From the NCBI RefSeq assembly GCF_900110925.1, contig NZ_FOFP01000003.1, positions 310,001 to 374,000 on the forward strand: DNA of 64,000 nucleotides, given 5' to 3'. This DNA comes from Pseudomonas cuatrocienegasensis. Its GTDB lineage: Bacteria > Pseudomonadota > Gammaproteobacteria > Pseudomonadales > Pseudomonadaceae. The position numbers were made by a program, and so were the translations under genes. Position 1 is the first letter of the stretch, and each line of letters begins with the position of its first letter. Of the stretch, positions 31,457 to 40,509 are shown in pieces. The notes under the pieces are model-generated. The model made no database searches. It saw nothing but the letters and a program-made list of their open reading frames with translations, and had not been told where the DNA came from.

Positions 31457-32674
31457 TCAAGCCATCGCGTCTTCGACCAGCTCGATCCAGTGGCGCACCG
31501 GGGTGCGCCCCGCGCCGTCGAGGTGGGTCTGGCAGCCGATATTGGCGGTGGCGATGACCTGGGGTTTGCCGCTCTCCAGCGCGGTAAGTTTGTTGTCACG
31601 CAGCTGCCGTGACAGCACCGGCTGGGTCAGCGAATAGGTACCGGCCGAACCACAGCACAGGTGACTGTCGGGCACGGCGGTGAGGCTGAAGCCCAGGCGG
31701 GTGAGCACGTCTTCGACGGCGCCACCGAGCTTCTGCGCGTGTTGCAGGGTGCAGGGGCAATGGAAGGCCAGGCGCAGATCGCTGGCCACGCCCAGGGCTT
31801 CCAGGGGTTCGCCGCGCAGCACTTCGACCAGGTCCTTGGCCCGGGCGCTGACCTGGGCGGCCTTGGCCGCGTAGGCCGGATCATCCTTAAGCAGGTGACC
31901 GTATTCCTTGACGAAGGCACCGCAGCCACTGGCGGTCTGCACGATGGCCTCGGCACCGGCTTCGAGCGCCGGCCACCAGGCATCGATGTTGCGCCGCGCG
32001 CGTTCCAGGCCCTGCTCCTGCGCATTCAGGTGATAGTCCACGGCGCCGCAGCAACCGGCCTCGCGGATCGGCGTGACGCTGATCCCCAGGCGGTCGAGCA
32101 CCCGCGCGGTGGCGGCATTGGTATTGGGCGACAGCCCCGGCTGCACGCAGCCTTCGAGCATCAGCACGCGGCGGGCGTGCTGCACGGCGGGGCGCGCCTT
32201 GGCTGGCTGCGCAGTGCGCGGCAACTTGGCCTTGAGCGACGCCGGCAGCAGCGGGCGGAACACCTGGCCGAGCTGGGTCAGCCCCTTGAACAGCGCCGGA
32301 CGCGGCACCACGGCGCGCAGGCCTTCACGCAGCATGCGCTGCTCCAATGGCCGTGGCACGGCGGCATCGACCACTGCGCGGCCGATATCCAGCAGGTTGT
32401 GGTACTGCACGCCCGATGGACAGGTGGTTTCGCAGTTGCGGCAAGTCAGGCAGCGGTCCAGGTGCAGCTGGGTCTTGGCAGTGACCTCGTTGCCCTCCAG
32501 CACCTGCTTGATCAGGTAGATGCGCCCACGCGGGCCATCGAGTTCATCGCCCAGCAGTTGATAGGTCGGGCAGGTGGCGTTGCAAAAGCCGCAGTGCACG
32601 CACGAGCGCAGGATGCGTTCGGCTTCTTCGCCGCGCGGCAACTGCTTGGCCTGTTCGCTCAGGTTGGTTTGCAT
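31457..32674 (-). CDS. glcF: Glycolate oxidase iron-sulfur subunit GlcF
   Basis: The 405-residue subunit carries two [4Fe-4S] clusters: CVHCGFCNATCP near residue 26 and CLTCRNCETTCP near residue 75. After these come two CCG domains (CCGAVDYHL around 190 and CCGSAGTY around 340), as in heterodisulfide reductase-like subunits. With GlcD and GlcE it forms glycolate dehydrogenase, which oxidises glycolate to glyoxylate and feeds electrons to the membrane chain. It starts three bases after the glcE stop. Confidence 0.96.
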   Translation of the reverse strand: MQTNLSEQAKQLPRGEEAERILRSCVHCGFCNATCPTYQLLGDELDGPRGRIYLIKQVLEGNEVTAKTQLHLDRCLTCRNCETTCPSGVQYHNLLDIGRAVVDAAVPRPLEQRMLREGLRAVVPRPALFKGLTQLGQVFRPLLPASLKAKLPRTAQPAKARPAVQHARRVLMLEGCVQPGLSPNTNAATARVLDRLGISVTPIREAGCCGAVDYHLNAQEQGLERARRNIDAWWPALEAGAEAIVQTASGCGAFVKEYGHLLKDDPAYAAKAAQVSARAKDLVEVLRGEPLEALGVASDLRLAFHCPCTLQHAQKLGGAVEDVLTRLGFSLTAVPDSHLCCGSAGTYSLTQPVLSRQLRDNKLTALESGKPQVIATANIGCQTHLDGAGRTPVRHWIELVEDAMA

Positions 32675-32677
32675 GGT

Positions 32678-33754
32678 TCAGATCTCTGCGTACAGGCGGC
32701 CGGGGTTGAAGATCCCTTGCGGGTCGAGTTGGGCTTTGAGCTGGCGGTGATAGCGCAACAGCGGCTCAGCCAAGGGCGCGAAGGGGCTGTCGCAGACGCC
32801 TGCGGTAAAGCAGCTGGCATGGCCCCCGACTGCCGTGACGGCCTGACGAATAGTTGCGGCGTCAGCGTCGCTTTTGAGCCAGCGCTGGGCGCCGCCCCAA
32901 TCCACCAGTTGCTCGCCCGGCAGGTCGAGCACGCCGGTGTTGTTGGGCAGCGACAGGCGCCACAGCGGGCGCGGGTCAGCAAAGAACGCGAGCTGCTGCT
33001 CGTTGAGAGCGTCCCAGTAATCCTCCGCGAGCGGTTCACCGCCCAAGCGCGCCTGGGCGGCGGCCACCGAGCCTTCGCCGCCTTCGAGGCGCAGGTGCAA
33101 AGCCTGGCCATCGTGGCAGGCGGCGCTCAACGGCACGGGCTGTTGGCCCCACTCGGCGAGCTTGCGCAGCGCCGTGGCAAGGTCCATATCCAGGCGCAGG
33201 CTAAGGCGCTGGCGCGGCACCGGCAGGACCTTGAGCGAGACCTCGGTGACCACGCCCAGGCAGCCAAAGCTGCCGGCGAGCAGGCGCGACAGGTCGTAGC
33301 CGGCGACGTTCTTCATCACCTCGCCACCGAAACGCAGGTGCTTGCCGGTGCCGGTGATCAGCCGCGTACCCAGCACCAGGTCGCGCACGCCACCGGCCCA
33401 AGGCCTACGCGGGCCGGCCAGGCCGGCCGCGAGCATGCCACCAACGGTGGCGCCGTCGCTGCCCTCGCGGGCAAACCGCGGCGGCTCGCAGGTAAGCATC
33501 TGCCCGGCATCGGCCAGGGCCGTCTGCAGTTCGCTGAGCGGCGTGCCAGCGCGGGCGGTGATCACCAGCTCGGTTGGGTCGTAACTGACGATGCCACGGT
33601 GGCTGCGAGTATCGAGCACTTCACCGGCCACTTTGCGGCCGAGAAACGCCTTGCTGTTGCCACCCTGAATACGCAGCGGCGTGCCGCTATTAAGGGCGTG
33701 GTTGACCTGTTCCAGCAGCGCGGCGCTGGCGTCGACGTCGGGGCGCGAAAGCAT
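32678..33754 (-). CDS. glcE: Glycolate oxidase FAD-binding subunit GlcE
   Basis: The 358-residue subunit has a PCMH-type FAD-binding domain over the first 170 residues (LRIQGGNSKAFLGR, VGGMLAAGLAGPRRPWAGGVRD, GEVMKNVAGYDLSRLLAGSFG). It is shorter than GlcD and lacks its full C-terminal cap, as usual for GlcE. The start codon overlaps the glcD stop in ATGA (33752-33756), so translation is probably coupled. It is part of the three-subunit glycolate dehydrogenase. Confidence 0.95.
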   Translation of the reverse strand: MLSRPDVDASAALLEQVNHALNSGTPLRIQGGNSKAFLGRKVAGEVLDTRSHRGIVSYDPTELVITARAGTPLSELQTALADAGQMLTCEPPRFAREGSDGATVGGMLAAGLAGPRRPWAGGVRDLVLGTRLITGTGKHLRFGGEVMKNVAGYDLSRLLAGSFGCLGVVTEVSLKVLPVPRQRLSLRLDMDLATALRKLAEWGQQPVPLSAACHDGQALHLRLEGGEGSVAAAQARLGGEPLAEDYWDALNEQQLAFFADPRPLWRLSLPNNTGVLDLPGEQLVDWGGAQRWLKSDADAATIRQAVTAVGGHASCFTAGVCDSPFAPLAEPLLRYHRQLKAQLDPQGIFNPGRLYAEI

Positions 33755-35253
33755 CAGAAACGCTCCAGATCAGGGAACGGCAGCTGGCCGTGGTGTACGT
33801 GCATGGCGCCGAACTCGGCGCAGCGGTGCAGGGTCGGGATGTTCTTGCCGGGGTTGAGCAGGCCGGCGGGATCGAACGCCGCCTTCACCGCATGGAACAG
33901 GGTGATTTCGTCGCTGTTGAACTGGCTGCACATCTGGTTGATCTTCTCGCGGCCCACGCCGTGTTCGCCGGTGATGCTGCCGCCGACCTTGACGCAGAGT
34001 TCGAGGATCTTGCCGCCCACCGCCTCGGCCCTTTCCAGCTCGCCGGGCTGGTTGGCATCGAAGAGGATCAGCGGGTGCATATTGCCGTCGCCGGCATGGA
34101 ACACGTTGGCCACGCGCAGACCGTACTCTTCGGACAACGCGGCGATGCCCTTGAGCACGCCCGGCAGCTCGCGCCGTGGGATGGTGCCGTCCATGCAGTA
34201 GTAGTCCGGCGAGATCCGCCCGACCGCCGGGAAGGCGTTCTTGCGTCCGGCCCAGAACTTCACCCGCTCGGCTTCGTCCCGCGCCAGGCGCACCTCGGTG
34301 GCGCCGGCCTTGGCCAGCACCTCGCGCACGCGCTCGCAGTCATCGGCCACGTCAGCTTCCACCCCGTCCAGCTCACAGAGCAGGATGGCTTCAGCCTCGA
34401 CCGGGTAGCCGGCGTGGATAAAGTCCTCGGCGGCGCGAATCGCCAGGTTGTCCATCATCTCCAGACCACCGGGGATGATCCCGGCCGCGATGATGTCGCC
34501 CACGGCGCGCCCGGCCTTCTCCACCGAGTCGAAACTGGCCAGCAGCACCTTGGCCACCTGGGGCTTGGGCAGCAGCTTGACCGTGACCTCGGTGACGATG
34601 CCGAGCATGCCTTCGGAGCCGGTGAACAGCGCCAGCAGGTCGAAGCCCGGCGAGTCCAGGGCGTCGCTGCCCAGGGTCATGCGCTCGCCGCAGGCGGTGA
34701 GAATCTCCACCTTGAGCAGGTTGTGTACGGTCAGGCCGTACTTCAGGCAGTGCACGCCGCCGGCGTTCTCGGCGACGTTGCCGCCAATCGAGCAGGCGAT
34801 TTGCGAGGACGGGTCCGGGGCGTAATACAGATCGAAGGGCGCCGCCGCCTGGGAAATTGCCAGGTTGCGCACGCCCGGCTGCACCCGGGCAAAGCGCCCG
34901 GCGGGGTCGATTTCGAGAATCTTGTTGAAGCGCGCCATCACCAGCAGGATGCCCTTTTCCAGCGGCAGCGCACCGCCGGACAACCCGGTACCGGCGCCAC
35001 GGGCGACCACCGGCACACCGCGCTGGTGACAGATTTTCAGCAGGGTTTCGACCTGTTCGATGCGTTCGGGCAGCACCACCAGCATGGGCGCCGTGCGGTA
35101 CGCCGAGAGGCCGTCGCATTCGTAAGGGGTCAGGTCTTCCTGGGTGTGCAACACGTCCAGGTCTGGCAGGCGCGTGCGCAGCTCATCCAGCAGCGCAGCT
35201 TTATCGACCGTAGGCAGTACGCCGTCGACGCGCTCATCGTAAAGAATGCTCAT
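33754..35253 (-). CDS. glcD: Glycolate oxidase subunit GlcD
   Basis: The 499-residue flavoprotein is the catalytic subunit of glycolate dehydrogenase, acting on glycolate and D-lactate. It has the PCMH FAD domain (VVARGAGTGLSGGALPLEKG, SIGGNVAENAGGVHCLKYGLT) and the C-terminal cap with the VFHAGDGNMHPLI and SITGEHGVGREK segments that surround the active site. The start at 35253 (MSILYDERV) gives the standard length; the frame is open upstream to 35301. It is the first gene of glcDEFGBA, divergent from glcC with two mirror-image operators between. Confidence 0.96.
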   Translation of the reverse strand: MSILYDERVDGVLPTVDKAALLDELRTRLPDLDVLHTQEDLTPYECDGLSAYRTAPMLVVLPERIEQVETLLKICHQRGVPVVARGAGTGLSGGALPLEKGILLVMARFNKILEIDPAGRFARVQPGVRNLAISQAAAPFDLYYAPDPSSQIACSIGGNVAENAGGVHCLKYGLTVHNLLKVEILTACGERMTLGSDALDSPGFDLLALFTGSEGMLGIVTEVTVKLLPKPQVAKVLLASFDSVEKAGRAVGDIIAAGIIPGGLEMMDNLAIRAAEDFIHAGYPVEAEAILLCELDGVEADVADDCERVREVLAKAGATEVRLARDEAERVKFWAGRKNAFPAVGRISPDYYCMDGTIPRRELPGVLKGIAALSEEYGLRVANVFHAGDGNMHPLILFDANQPGELERAEAVGGKILELCVKVGGSITGEHGVGREKINQMCSQFNSDEITLFHAVKAAFDPAGLLNPGKNIPTLHRCAEFGAMHVHHGQLPFPDLERF

Positions 35254-35368
35254 GGCAGGCTCTTTTTCAGGCAGCGTTATTGTTGTTGTGCAGGCCGGCA
35301 ACGCTCGCCAGCCTGCTTATGGGGCCAAGGTGTAGCCCTGCGCCCGCCTGACGTCTAGCTTAAATCGC

Positions 35369-35383
35369 ACTGGTAGTACCAGT
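35369..35383. promoter_or_regulatory. Predicted GlcC operator 1
   Basis: ACTGGTAGTACCAGT is a palindrome around its central base. It lies 116 bases upstream of glcD. Its exact reverse complement recurs at 35478-35492. The TGGT-N3-ACCA core is that of FadR/PdhR/LldR-type operators, which fits a FadR-family GlcC. Confidence 0.78.
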
Positions 35384-35477
35384 TTCTTTCGTCAGCCTTT
35401 CATAAAATCACGGCTATACCCTGCGCAGATACTGGGATTAAGCTCGATAAGGCTGGCATACTGAGGCGCCAGCCTAA

Positions 35478-35492
35478 ACTGGTACTACCAGT
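35478..35492. promoter_or_regulatory. Predicted GlcC operator 2
   Basis: ACTGGTACTACCAGT is the exact reverse complement of operator 1, 109 bases away. It ends 10 bases before the glcC ATG, so it covers the leader just ahead of the ribosome site, as expected for autoregulation. Confidence 0.78.
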
Positions 35493-35502
35493 GGAGAAGC
35501 GC

Positions 35503-36276
35503 ATGGAGATAACCCAGCCAGTCCCCCGCCGCCAGGTCAGCGATGTGGTCGCCGAACGCATCGAACGCTTGATCGTCGACGGCGTGCTCAAGGTCGGCCA
35601 ACCACTGCCCTCGGAGCGCCGGCTGTGCGAAAAACTGGGGATTTCCCGCTCGGCGCTGCGCGAGGGGCTCAAGGTGCTGCGTGGTCGCGGCATCATTGAA
35701 ACCGCCCAGGGGCGCGACTCACGGGTGGCCAACCTCACCGGCCCGCGCGATGCCAGCCCGCTGATGCACCTGTTCAGCTCGCAGCCGCGCACGCTCTTCG
35801 ATTTGCTCGAAGTTCGCGCCCTGCTCGAAGCCGAGTCCGCCCGTCTGGCCGCCCTGCGCGGCACCGAGGCAGACTTCGTGCTGCTGACCCGGCGCTATGA
35901 AGAAATGCTCGCCGCCCACGCCCAGCCGCAAGGCTTCGAGCCGCGTGAGCACGCGCGCCTGGACCACGCCTTCCACCTGGCCATCTGCGAGGCGTCGCAC
36001 AACCCGGTGTTGCTGCACACCCTGCAATCGTTGACCGACCTGATGCTCAACTCGGTGTTCGCCTCGGTGAACAACCTCTATCACCGGCCGCTGCAGAAGC
36101 GCCAGATCGACCGCCAGCACGCGCGGCTCTACCACGCGGTGATCGAGCGACTGCCCGAGCAGGCGCAACGCGCCGCGCGTGAACATATCCACAGCATCCG
36201 CGACAACCTCAAGGACATCGAGCAGGAAGAGTTGCGCCTGGTGCGCGCGACCATGCGCTTGGAAGGCTGGTCGTAG
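35503..36276 (+). CDS. glcC: FadR-family transcriptional regulator of glycolate use GlcC
   Basis: The 257-residue regulator has an N-terminal GntR winged helix (SDVVAERIERLIVDGVLKVGQ, LPSERRLCEKLGISRSALREGLKVL) and an all-helical FCD effector domain with metal-binding residues (Asp in LDHAFHLAICEASHNP, and His in later helices). E. coli GlcC activates glcDEFGBA when glycolate is present; divergent placement and the paired operators support the same role. I take the ATG at 35503, behind GGAGAAGCGC; a GTG at 35491 is in frame but falls inside the operator. Confidence 0.93.
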   Translation: MEITQPVPRRQVSDVVAERIERLIVDGVLKVGQPLPSERRLCEKLGISRSALREGLKVLRGRGIIETAQGRDSRVANLTGPRDASPLMHLFSSQPRTLFDLLEVRALLEAESARLAALRGTEADFVLLTRRYEEMLAAHAQPQGFEPREHARLDHAFHLAICEASHNPVLLHTLQSLTDLMLNSVFASVNNLYHRPLQKRQIDRQHARLYHAVIERLPEQAQRAAREHIHSIRDNLKDIEQEELRLVRATMRLEGWS

Positions 36277-36282
36277 AGCCTT

Positions 36283-36304
36283 GGTGCGCACGGCGCACCC
36301 TACG
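36283..36304. repeat. Short palindrome GGTGCGC...GCGCACC with TACG tail
   Basis: GGTGCGCACGGCGCACCCTACG follows glcC by six bases. A similar unit appears at 40394-40412, and half of one at 48951-48965 (TAGGGTGCGCC). It is a small dispersed repeat family distinct from the GTAGGAG elements. Confidence 0.55.
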
Positions 36305-36383
36305 GCCACGCGGACCCGTGCAATGCATGCAGCAGCACCTTTCGATTAGACTGCGCCGCTCGCCACCAACCCGAATACCCGCC

Positions 36384-36935
36384 GTGTCCGATACTGCCCT
36401 CGCTCAATCACCGCACTGGCTCAGCGCCAGCCAGTTGCAGCCGCTCCCCGCCGCGGCCATACAGGCATGGCTGTTTAACCAGGACTCCCTGACCCGTCGC
36501 CTGACCGCATTGTCCCAGAACGGCTTTAGCGTGACCCCACTGCAAGAAGGCTGGCAGCCGCTGCGCCACGACGAATGTGCCCTGCTCGGCGTGGCCGATG
36601 GCAGTGAGGGCTGGGTGCGCGAGGTGTATTTACGCGGGCATGGCCAGCCCTGGGTATTCGCCCGCAGCGTGGCCACGCGCAGCGCACTGGAAGGTGCTGG
36701 GCTGAACCTGGGCGAACTGGGCAGCCGCTCCCTCGGCGAGCTGCTGTTCAGCGACAGCGCCTTCGACCGCGGCGAGTTGCAGGCCTGCCGCTACCCGGCC
36801 GCGTGGCTACCGGCCGCGGTGCGCAGCGAACAGCTCTGGGCAAGGCGTTCGTGCTTTAGCCGCGACGCCCTCGGGGTGGTGGTGGCCGAAGTATTTCTGC
36901 CGACCTTTTGGCAAGCGGCCGGGATCGACGCCTGA
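36384..36935 (+). CDS. ubiC: Chorismate lyase UbiC
   Basis: The product of about 183 residues matches chorismate lyase, which splits chorismate to 4-hydroxybenzoate and pyruvate, the first step of ubiquinone synthesis. Recognisable parts are WLFNQDSLTRRLTALSQNGF, WVREVYLRGHGQPWVFARSV (active-site Arg) and LGSRSLGELLFSD, with FLPTFWQA at the C-terminus. The start is unsure: a GTG at 36384 gives the family length and is used here, while the frame is open to an ATG at 36318. It precedes ubiA on the same strand by 200 bases. Confidence 0.9.
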   Translation: MSDTALAQSPHWLSASQLQPLPAAAIQAWLFNQDSLTRRLTALSQNGFSVTPLQEGWQPLRHDECALLGVADGSEGWVREVYLRGHGQPWVFARSVATRSALEGAGLNLGELGSRSLGELLFSDSAFDRGELQACRYPAAWLPAAVRSEQLWARRSCFSRDALGVVVAEVFLPTFWQAAGIDA

Positions 36936-36968
36936 CCGAGGCCATCCAACCCGGGTATCGCTGCGCTC

Positions 36969-37011
36969 AACCCAGGCTACCTGTAGCGGCATCAGAGCCG
37001 TAGCCTGGGTT
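36969..37011. repeat. 12-bp perfect inverted repeat between ubiC and ubiA
   Basis: AACCCAGGCTAC (36969-36980) and GTAGCCTGGGTT (37000-37011) are exact reverse complements with 19 bases between. The surrounding sequence (GGGTATCGCTGCGCTCAACCC, later ACAGCGATCCACCCTAC) resembles a further dispersed intergenic repeat of Pseudomonas. Confidence 0.65.
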
Positions 37012-37135
37012 AGGCGCCTGTGTGGACGCCAGGCTCAGCCACCCAGCCTGAGGCGCCGTAACCCGGGAAAACAGCGATCCACCCTACACCGCCAAGCTCC
37101 GTATAATCCGCGCAACCCGCACGGAGACGCGCCCG

Positions 37136-38029
37136 ATGTACACCCGCCTGTTGAAATCGCTGAATCGCTTTAATCCTCGCGCCTGGGATTTCATTCAGTT
37201 GATGCGCCTGGATAAACCCATCGGCATTTACCTGCTGCTGTGGCCGACGCTGTGGGCGCTGTGGATCGCCGCCGAAGGCGTGCCGAGCGCGAAGAACCTC
37301 TTCATCTTCGTCTTCGGGGTGATCCTGATGCGCGCCGCTGGCTGTGTGATCAATGACTACGCCGACCGCAAGGTCGACGGCCATGTCAGCCGCACCCGCG
37401 CCCGCCCCCTGGCCAGTGGGCGGATCAGCCCGCGCGAGGCGCTGGTGCTGTTCGCCGTGCTGGTGGCGGCCAGTTTCGTGCTGGTGCTGTTCACTAATGC
37501 CACGACTATCTGGCTGTCGTTCGGCGGCCTGGCCCTGGCGGCCTGCTACCCCTTTATGAAGCGCTACACCTATTACCCGCAGGTGGTATTGGGCGCGGCA
37601 TTCTCCTGGGGCATGCCGATGGCCTTCACCGCCGAGACCGGCAACCTGCCGCCAGAAGCCTGGCTGCTGTATATCGCCAACCTGCTGTGGACAGTGGCCT
37701 ACGACACTTATTACGCGATGACCGACCGCGAGGACGACCTGAAAATCGGGGTCAAATCCACCGCCATCCTGTTCGGCGAGGCCGACCGCCTGATCATCGC
37801 CACCCTGCAAGGGTTGGCCCTGCTCTGCCTGCTGCTGGCTGGCAGTCGCTTCGAGCTGGGTGCGGCGTTTTACCTCGGCCTGCTCGGCGCCGCCGGCTGC
37901 TTTGCCTGGCAATGGCGGATGACCCGTAACCGCAAACCCATGGCTTGCTTCAATGCCTTTTTGCACAACCACTGGGCAGGTTTGGCGATCTTTGTCGGCA
38001 TCGTGCTGGACTATGCGCTGCGCGGTTAG
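37136..38029 (+). CDS. ubiA: 4-hydroxybenzoate octaprenyltransferase UbiA
   Basis: The 297-residue integral membrane enzyme attaches the polyprenyl tail to 4-hydroxybenzoate. It has the two Asp-rich motifs of the UbiA superfamily, NDYADRKVD near residue 80 and [13 protein letters not shown] near residue 195, plus [10 protein letters not shown] after the first, and about eight membrane spans. The final [18 protein letters not shown] is typical. It follows ubiC, giving the two first committed steps of ubiquinone synthesis together, and is followed by phoBR. Confidence 0.96.
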   Translation: MYTRLLKSLNRFNPRAWDFIQLMRLDKPIGIYLLLWPTLWALWIAAEGVPSAKNLFIFVFGVILMRAAGCVINDYADRKVDGHVSRTRARPLASGRISPREALVLFAVLVAASFVLVLFTNATTIWLSFGGLALAACYPFMKRYTYYPQVVLGAAFSWGMPMAFTAETGNLPPEAWLLYIANLLWTVAYDTYYAMTDREDDLKIGVKSTAILFGEADRLIIATLQGLALLCLLLAGSRFELGAAFYLGLLGAAGCFAWQWRMTRNRKPMACFNAFLHNHWAGLAIFVGIVLDYALRG

Positions 38030-38074
38030 TGTCGCGTCGACAATGAGATGTCGACTCAAGAGCATGCTGCTTGG

Positions 38075-38170
38075 GTGGGGTTGGGCGGCACTCTGATTTA
38101 GCCGCGGCCCTTTCCGCGCTTTCTAAGGCCAATCGTGAATAAAGGCTAGGCGCCCCCTTCGCTCCTACAA
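38075..38170. repeat. Composite REP element upstream of phoB
   Basis: GATTTAGCCGCGGCCCTTTCCGCGCTTTC is followed by GTGAATAAAGG and GCGCCCCCTTCGCTCCTACAA, the same composite arrangement as at 28478, 52684 and 63401. It ends 20 bases before the Pho box. Confidence 0.7.
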
Positions 38171-38189
38171 AGCCTGCCGCTGACTCTAT

Positions 38190-38207
38190 CTGTCATATCG
38201 CTGCAAT
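38190..38207 (+). promoter_or_regulatory. Predicted Pho box upstream of phoB
   Basis: CTGTCAT (38190-38196), ATCG, then CTGCAAT (38201-38207) form the two direct repeats of a Pho box with the proper 11-base period. TTATCT at 38215-38220 could be the -10. PhoB-phosphate binding here would autoactivate phoBR under phosphate limitation. Confidence 0.75.
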
Positions 38208-38261
38208 AATTCCGTTATCTAATGCGCCCCAGACCGATGAAATGAACCGAGGCAGGACACC

Positions 38262-38951
38262 ATGGTTGGCAAGAGCATCCTGATCGTCGACGACGAAGCC
38301 CCAATCCGCGAAATGATCGCGGTGGCCCTGGAAATGGCCGGCTACGAATGCCTGGAAGCGGAGAACACCCAGCAGGCCCACGCCATCATCGTCGACCGCA
38401 AACCCGACCTGATCCTGCTCGACTGGATGCTCCCGGGCACCAGCGGCATCGAGCTGGCCCGTCGCCTCAAGCGTGACGAGCTGACCAACGATATTCCAAT
38501 CATCATGCTCACCGCCAAAGGCGAAGAGGACAACAAGATCCAGGGTCTGGAAGTCGGCGCCGATGACTACATCACCAAGCCGTTTTCCCCCCGCGAACTG
38601 GTTGCTCGCCTCAAGGCCGTATTGCGCCGCGCCGGCCCAGCCGACAGCGAAGGGCCGATCGAAGTCGGCGGCCTGCTGCTCGACCCCATCAGCCATCGCG
38701 TGACCATCGACGGCAAGCCCGCCGAGATGGGCCCGACCGAGTACCGCCTGCTGCAATTCTTCATGACCCACCAGGAGCGCGCCTATACCCGCGGCCAGTT
38801 GCTGGACCAGGTCTGGGGCGGCAATGTCTACGTTGAAGAGCGCACCGTCGATGTGCATATCCGCCGGCTGCGCAAGGCCCTCGGCGAGGCGTACGAGAAC
38901 CTGGTGCAGACCGTGCGTGGCACCGGCTACCGCTTCTCGACCAAGAGCTAA
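38262..38951 (+). CDS. phoB: Phosphate regulon response regulator PhoB
   Basis: The 229-residue protein has a receiver domain with acidic pocket Asp10/Asp11, phospho-acceptor Asp54 (ILLDWMLPG) and Lys106 (TKPFSPREL), then an OmpR-type winged helix (about 130-229; [40 protein letters not shown]). When phosphorylated by PhoR it activates genes for phosphate uptake and scavenging. A Pho box lies about 55 bases upstream. phoR follows after 76 bases. Confidence 0.97.
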   Translation: MVGKSILIVDDEAPIREMIAVALEMAGYECLEAENTQQAHAIIVDRKPDLILLDWMLPGTSGIELARRLKRDELTNDIPIIMLTAKGEEDNKIQGLEVGADDYITKPFSPRELVARLKAVLRRAGPADSEGPIEVGGLLLDPISHRVTIDGKPAEMGPTEYRLLQFFMTHQERAYTRGQLLDQVWGGNVYVEERTVDVHIRRLRKALGEAYENLVQTVRGTGYRFSTKS

Positions 38952-39027
38952 GCGACTGCGCCCGCTCTTGCAGGTAGGATGCGGGCCGTCACAAACGCAC
39001 AAGGAATGACTGGCGGATGAGCTTCGA

Positions 39028-40332
39028 GTGAACCGTAATTCGCGCAGCGCCGTCGTACGGCGCCTCCTGCTGTTGGTGTCGGGCTGTCTGCTGCTCGGCC
39101 TGATCACCGGCGAATATGCCTGGGCCCTGGTCATCGGCCTGGCCGTACACCTTGGCTGGACCCTGCGCCAGTCCTTGCGCCTGCACCGCTGGCTGCAGGA
39201 CCACCAACCCGATGAAGCGCCGCCCGACGCCTACGGCCTGTGGGGCGAAGTGTTCGACAGCATCTACCACCTGCAACGGCGCAACGAGCGTGCGCGCGGT
39301 CGCCTGCAAGCGGTCATCGACCGGGTGCAGGAGTCCACCGCCGCGCTGCGCGACGCGGTGATCATGCTCGATAGCCAGGGCAACCTGGAGTGGTGGAACC
39401 AGGCTGCAGAAACCCTGCTCGGCTTGAAGACACCGCAGGACAGCGGCCAGGCCATCACCAACCTGGTGCGCGACCCGCGCTTCGTCGAGTATTTCGAGCG
39501 CAGCCAGTATCAGGAGCCTCTTGAACTGCCCTCGCCAATGGGCGGCAACCGCCGACTGCAGTTCAACATCACCCAGTACGGTAACAGCGAGCATCTGATG
39601 CTGGTGCGCGACATCACCCGCCTCCACCAGTTGGAGCAGATGCGCAAGGACTTCGTCGCCAACGTCTCCCACGAGCTGCGCACGCCGCTGACGGTGATTA
39701 CCGGCTACCTGGAAACCCTGCTCGACAACGTCGAATCAGTGAACCCACGCTGGCTGCGCCCACTGCAACAGATGCAGCAGCAGGGCGGGCGCATGCAAAG
39801 CCTGCTCAACGACCTGCTGCTGCTGGCCAAGCTGGAAGCCACCGACTACCCCTCGGATAATCAGCCCGTGGCACTGGAACCGCTGCTGCAGGCGATCGTC
39901 GCCGACGCTCAGGTGCTATCAGGCAGCCATGCCCACAACCTGAGCCTGGAGGCCGAGCCTGGCCTGCGCATCAAGGGCAGCGAAAGCGAGCTGCGCAGCG
40001 CCCTCTCCAACCTGGTGTTCAACGCGGTGAAGTACACCCCGGACGACGGCGACATCCATATCCGTTGCTGGAGCGATGGCGAAGGCGTGCATGTCAGCGT
40101 GCGCGACAATGGCCCTGGCATCGAGGCCCGCCATCTGCCGCGCCTGACCGAGCGCTTCTACCGCGTCGACTCCAGCCGCGCCAGCCACACCGGTGGTACC
40201 GGCCTGGGCCTGGCCATCGCCAAACACGTGCTGATGCGCCACCGCGGCCACTTGCAGGTGCAAAGTCGGCCCGGCCATGGCAGCACCTTTATCTGCCACT
40301 TCGCCCCGGCGCAGATCGCTCGGCGCGCTTAG
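39028..40332 (+). CDS. phoR: Phosphate regulon sensor histidine kinase PhoR
   Basis: The 434-residue kinase has one or two N-terminal membrane segments (about residues 12-45), a PAS domain (about 100-195; DAVIMLDSQGNLEWWNQAA), the dimerisation/phosphoacceptor helix with His215 (FVANVSHELRTPL) and an ATPase domain with N, G1 and G2 boxes (LVFNAVKYT, VRDNGPGIE, GTGLGLAIAKHV). It lacks a large periplasmic sensor, as usual for PhoR, which reads phosphate through the Pst transporter and PhoU. Translation begins at a GTG; the nearby ATG at 39016 runs into a stop. Confidence 0.96.
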   Translation: MNRNSRSAVVRRLLLLVSGCLLLGLITGEYAWALVIGLAVHLGWTLRQSLRLHRWLQDHQPDEAPPDAYGLWGEVFDSIYHLQRRNERARGRLQAVIDRVQESTAALRDAVIMLDSQGNLEWWNQAAETLLGLKTPQDSGQAITNLVRDPRFVEYFERSQYQEPLELPSPMGGNRRLQFNITQYGNSEHLMLVRDITRLHQLEQMRKDFVANVSHELRTPLTVITGYLETLLDNVESVNPRWLRPLQQMQQQGGRMQSLLNDLLLLAKLEATDYPSDNQPVALEPLLQAIVADAQVLSGSHAHNLSLEAEPGLRIKGSESELRSALSNLVFNAVKYTPDDGDIHIRCWSDGEGVHVSVRDNGPGIEARHLPRLTERFYRVDSSRASHTGGTGLGLAIAKHVLMRHRGHLQVQSRPGHGSTFICHFAPAQIARRA

Positions 40333-40393
40333 GGGTTGATCGCGTTTTGCTCACGGGACGAGGATATGTCCGGACGCCATGTTGCCGCCTATG

Positions 40394-40412
40394 GGGTGCG
40401 CGCGGCGCACCC
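40394..40412. repeat. Palindrome GGGTGCGCGCGGCGCACCC
   Basis: A second copy of the short GGTGCGC/GCGCACC palindrome seen after glcC, here 62 bases after the phoR stop. Confidence 0.5.
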
Positions 40413-40509
40413 TGCATCACGCAGCCCACACACCTAGCGCCGGCAGGGAACTTGCAAAGTAGTCGCCTTGCCCCCACCCTTTAGCCACCTTCGGTTACTC
40501 GACACCCCT

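Noticed and set aside
31661..34201. An 846-codon plus-strand frame across glcD, glcE and glcF
   Set aside because: It spans three real genes on the other strand and has no coherent domains.
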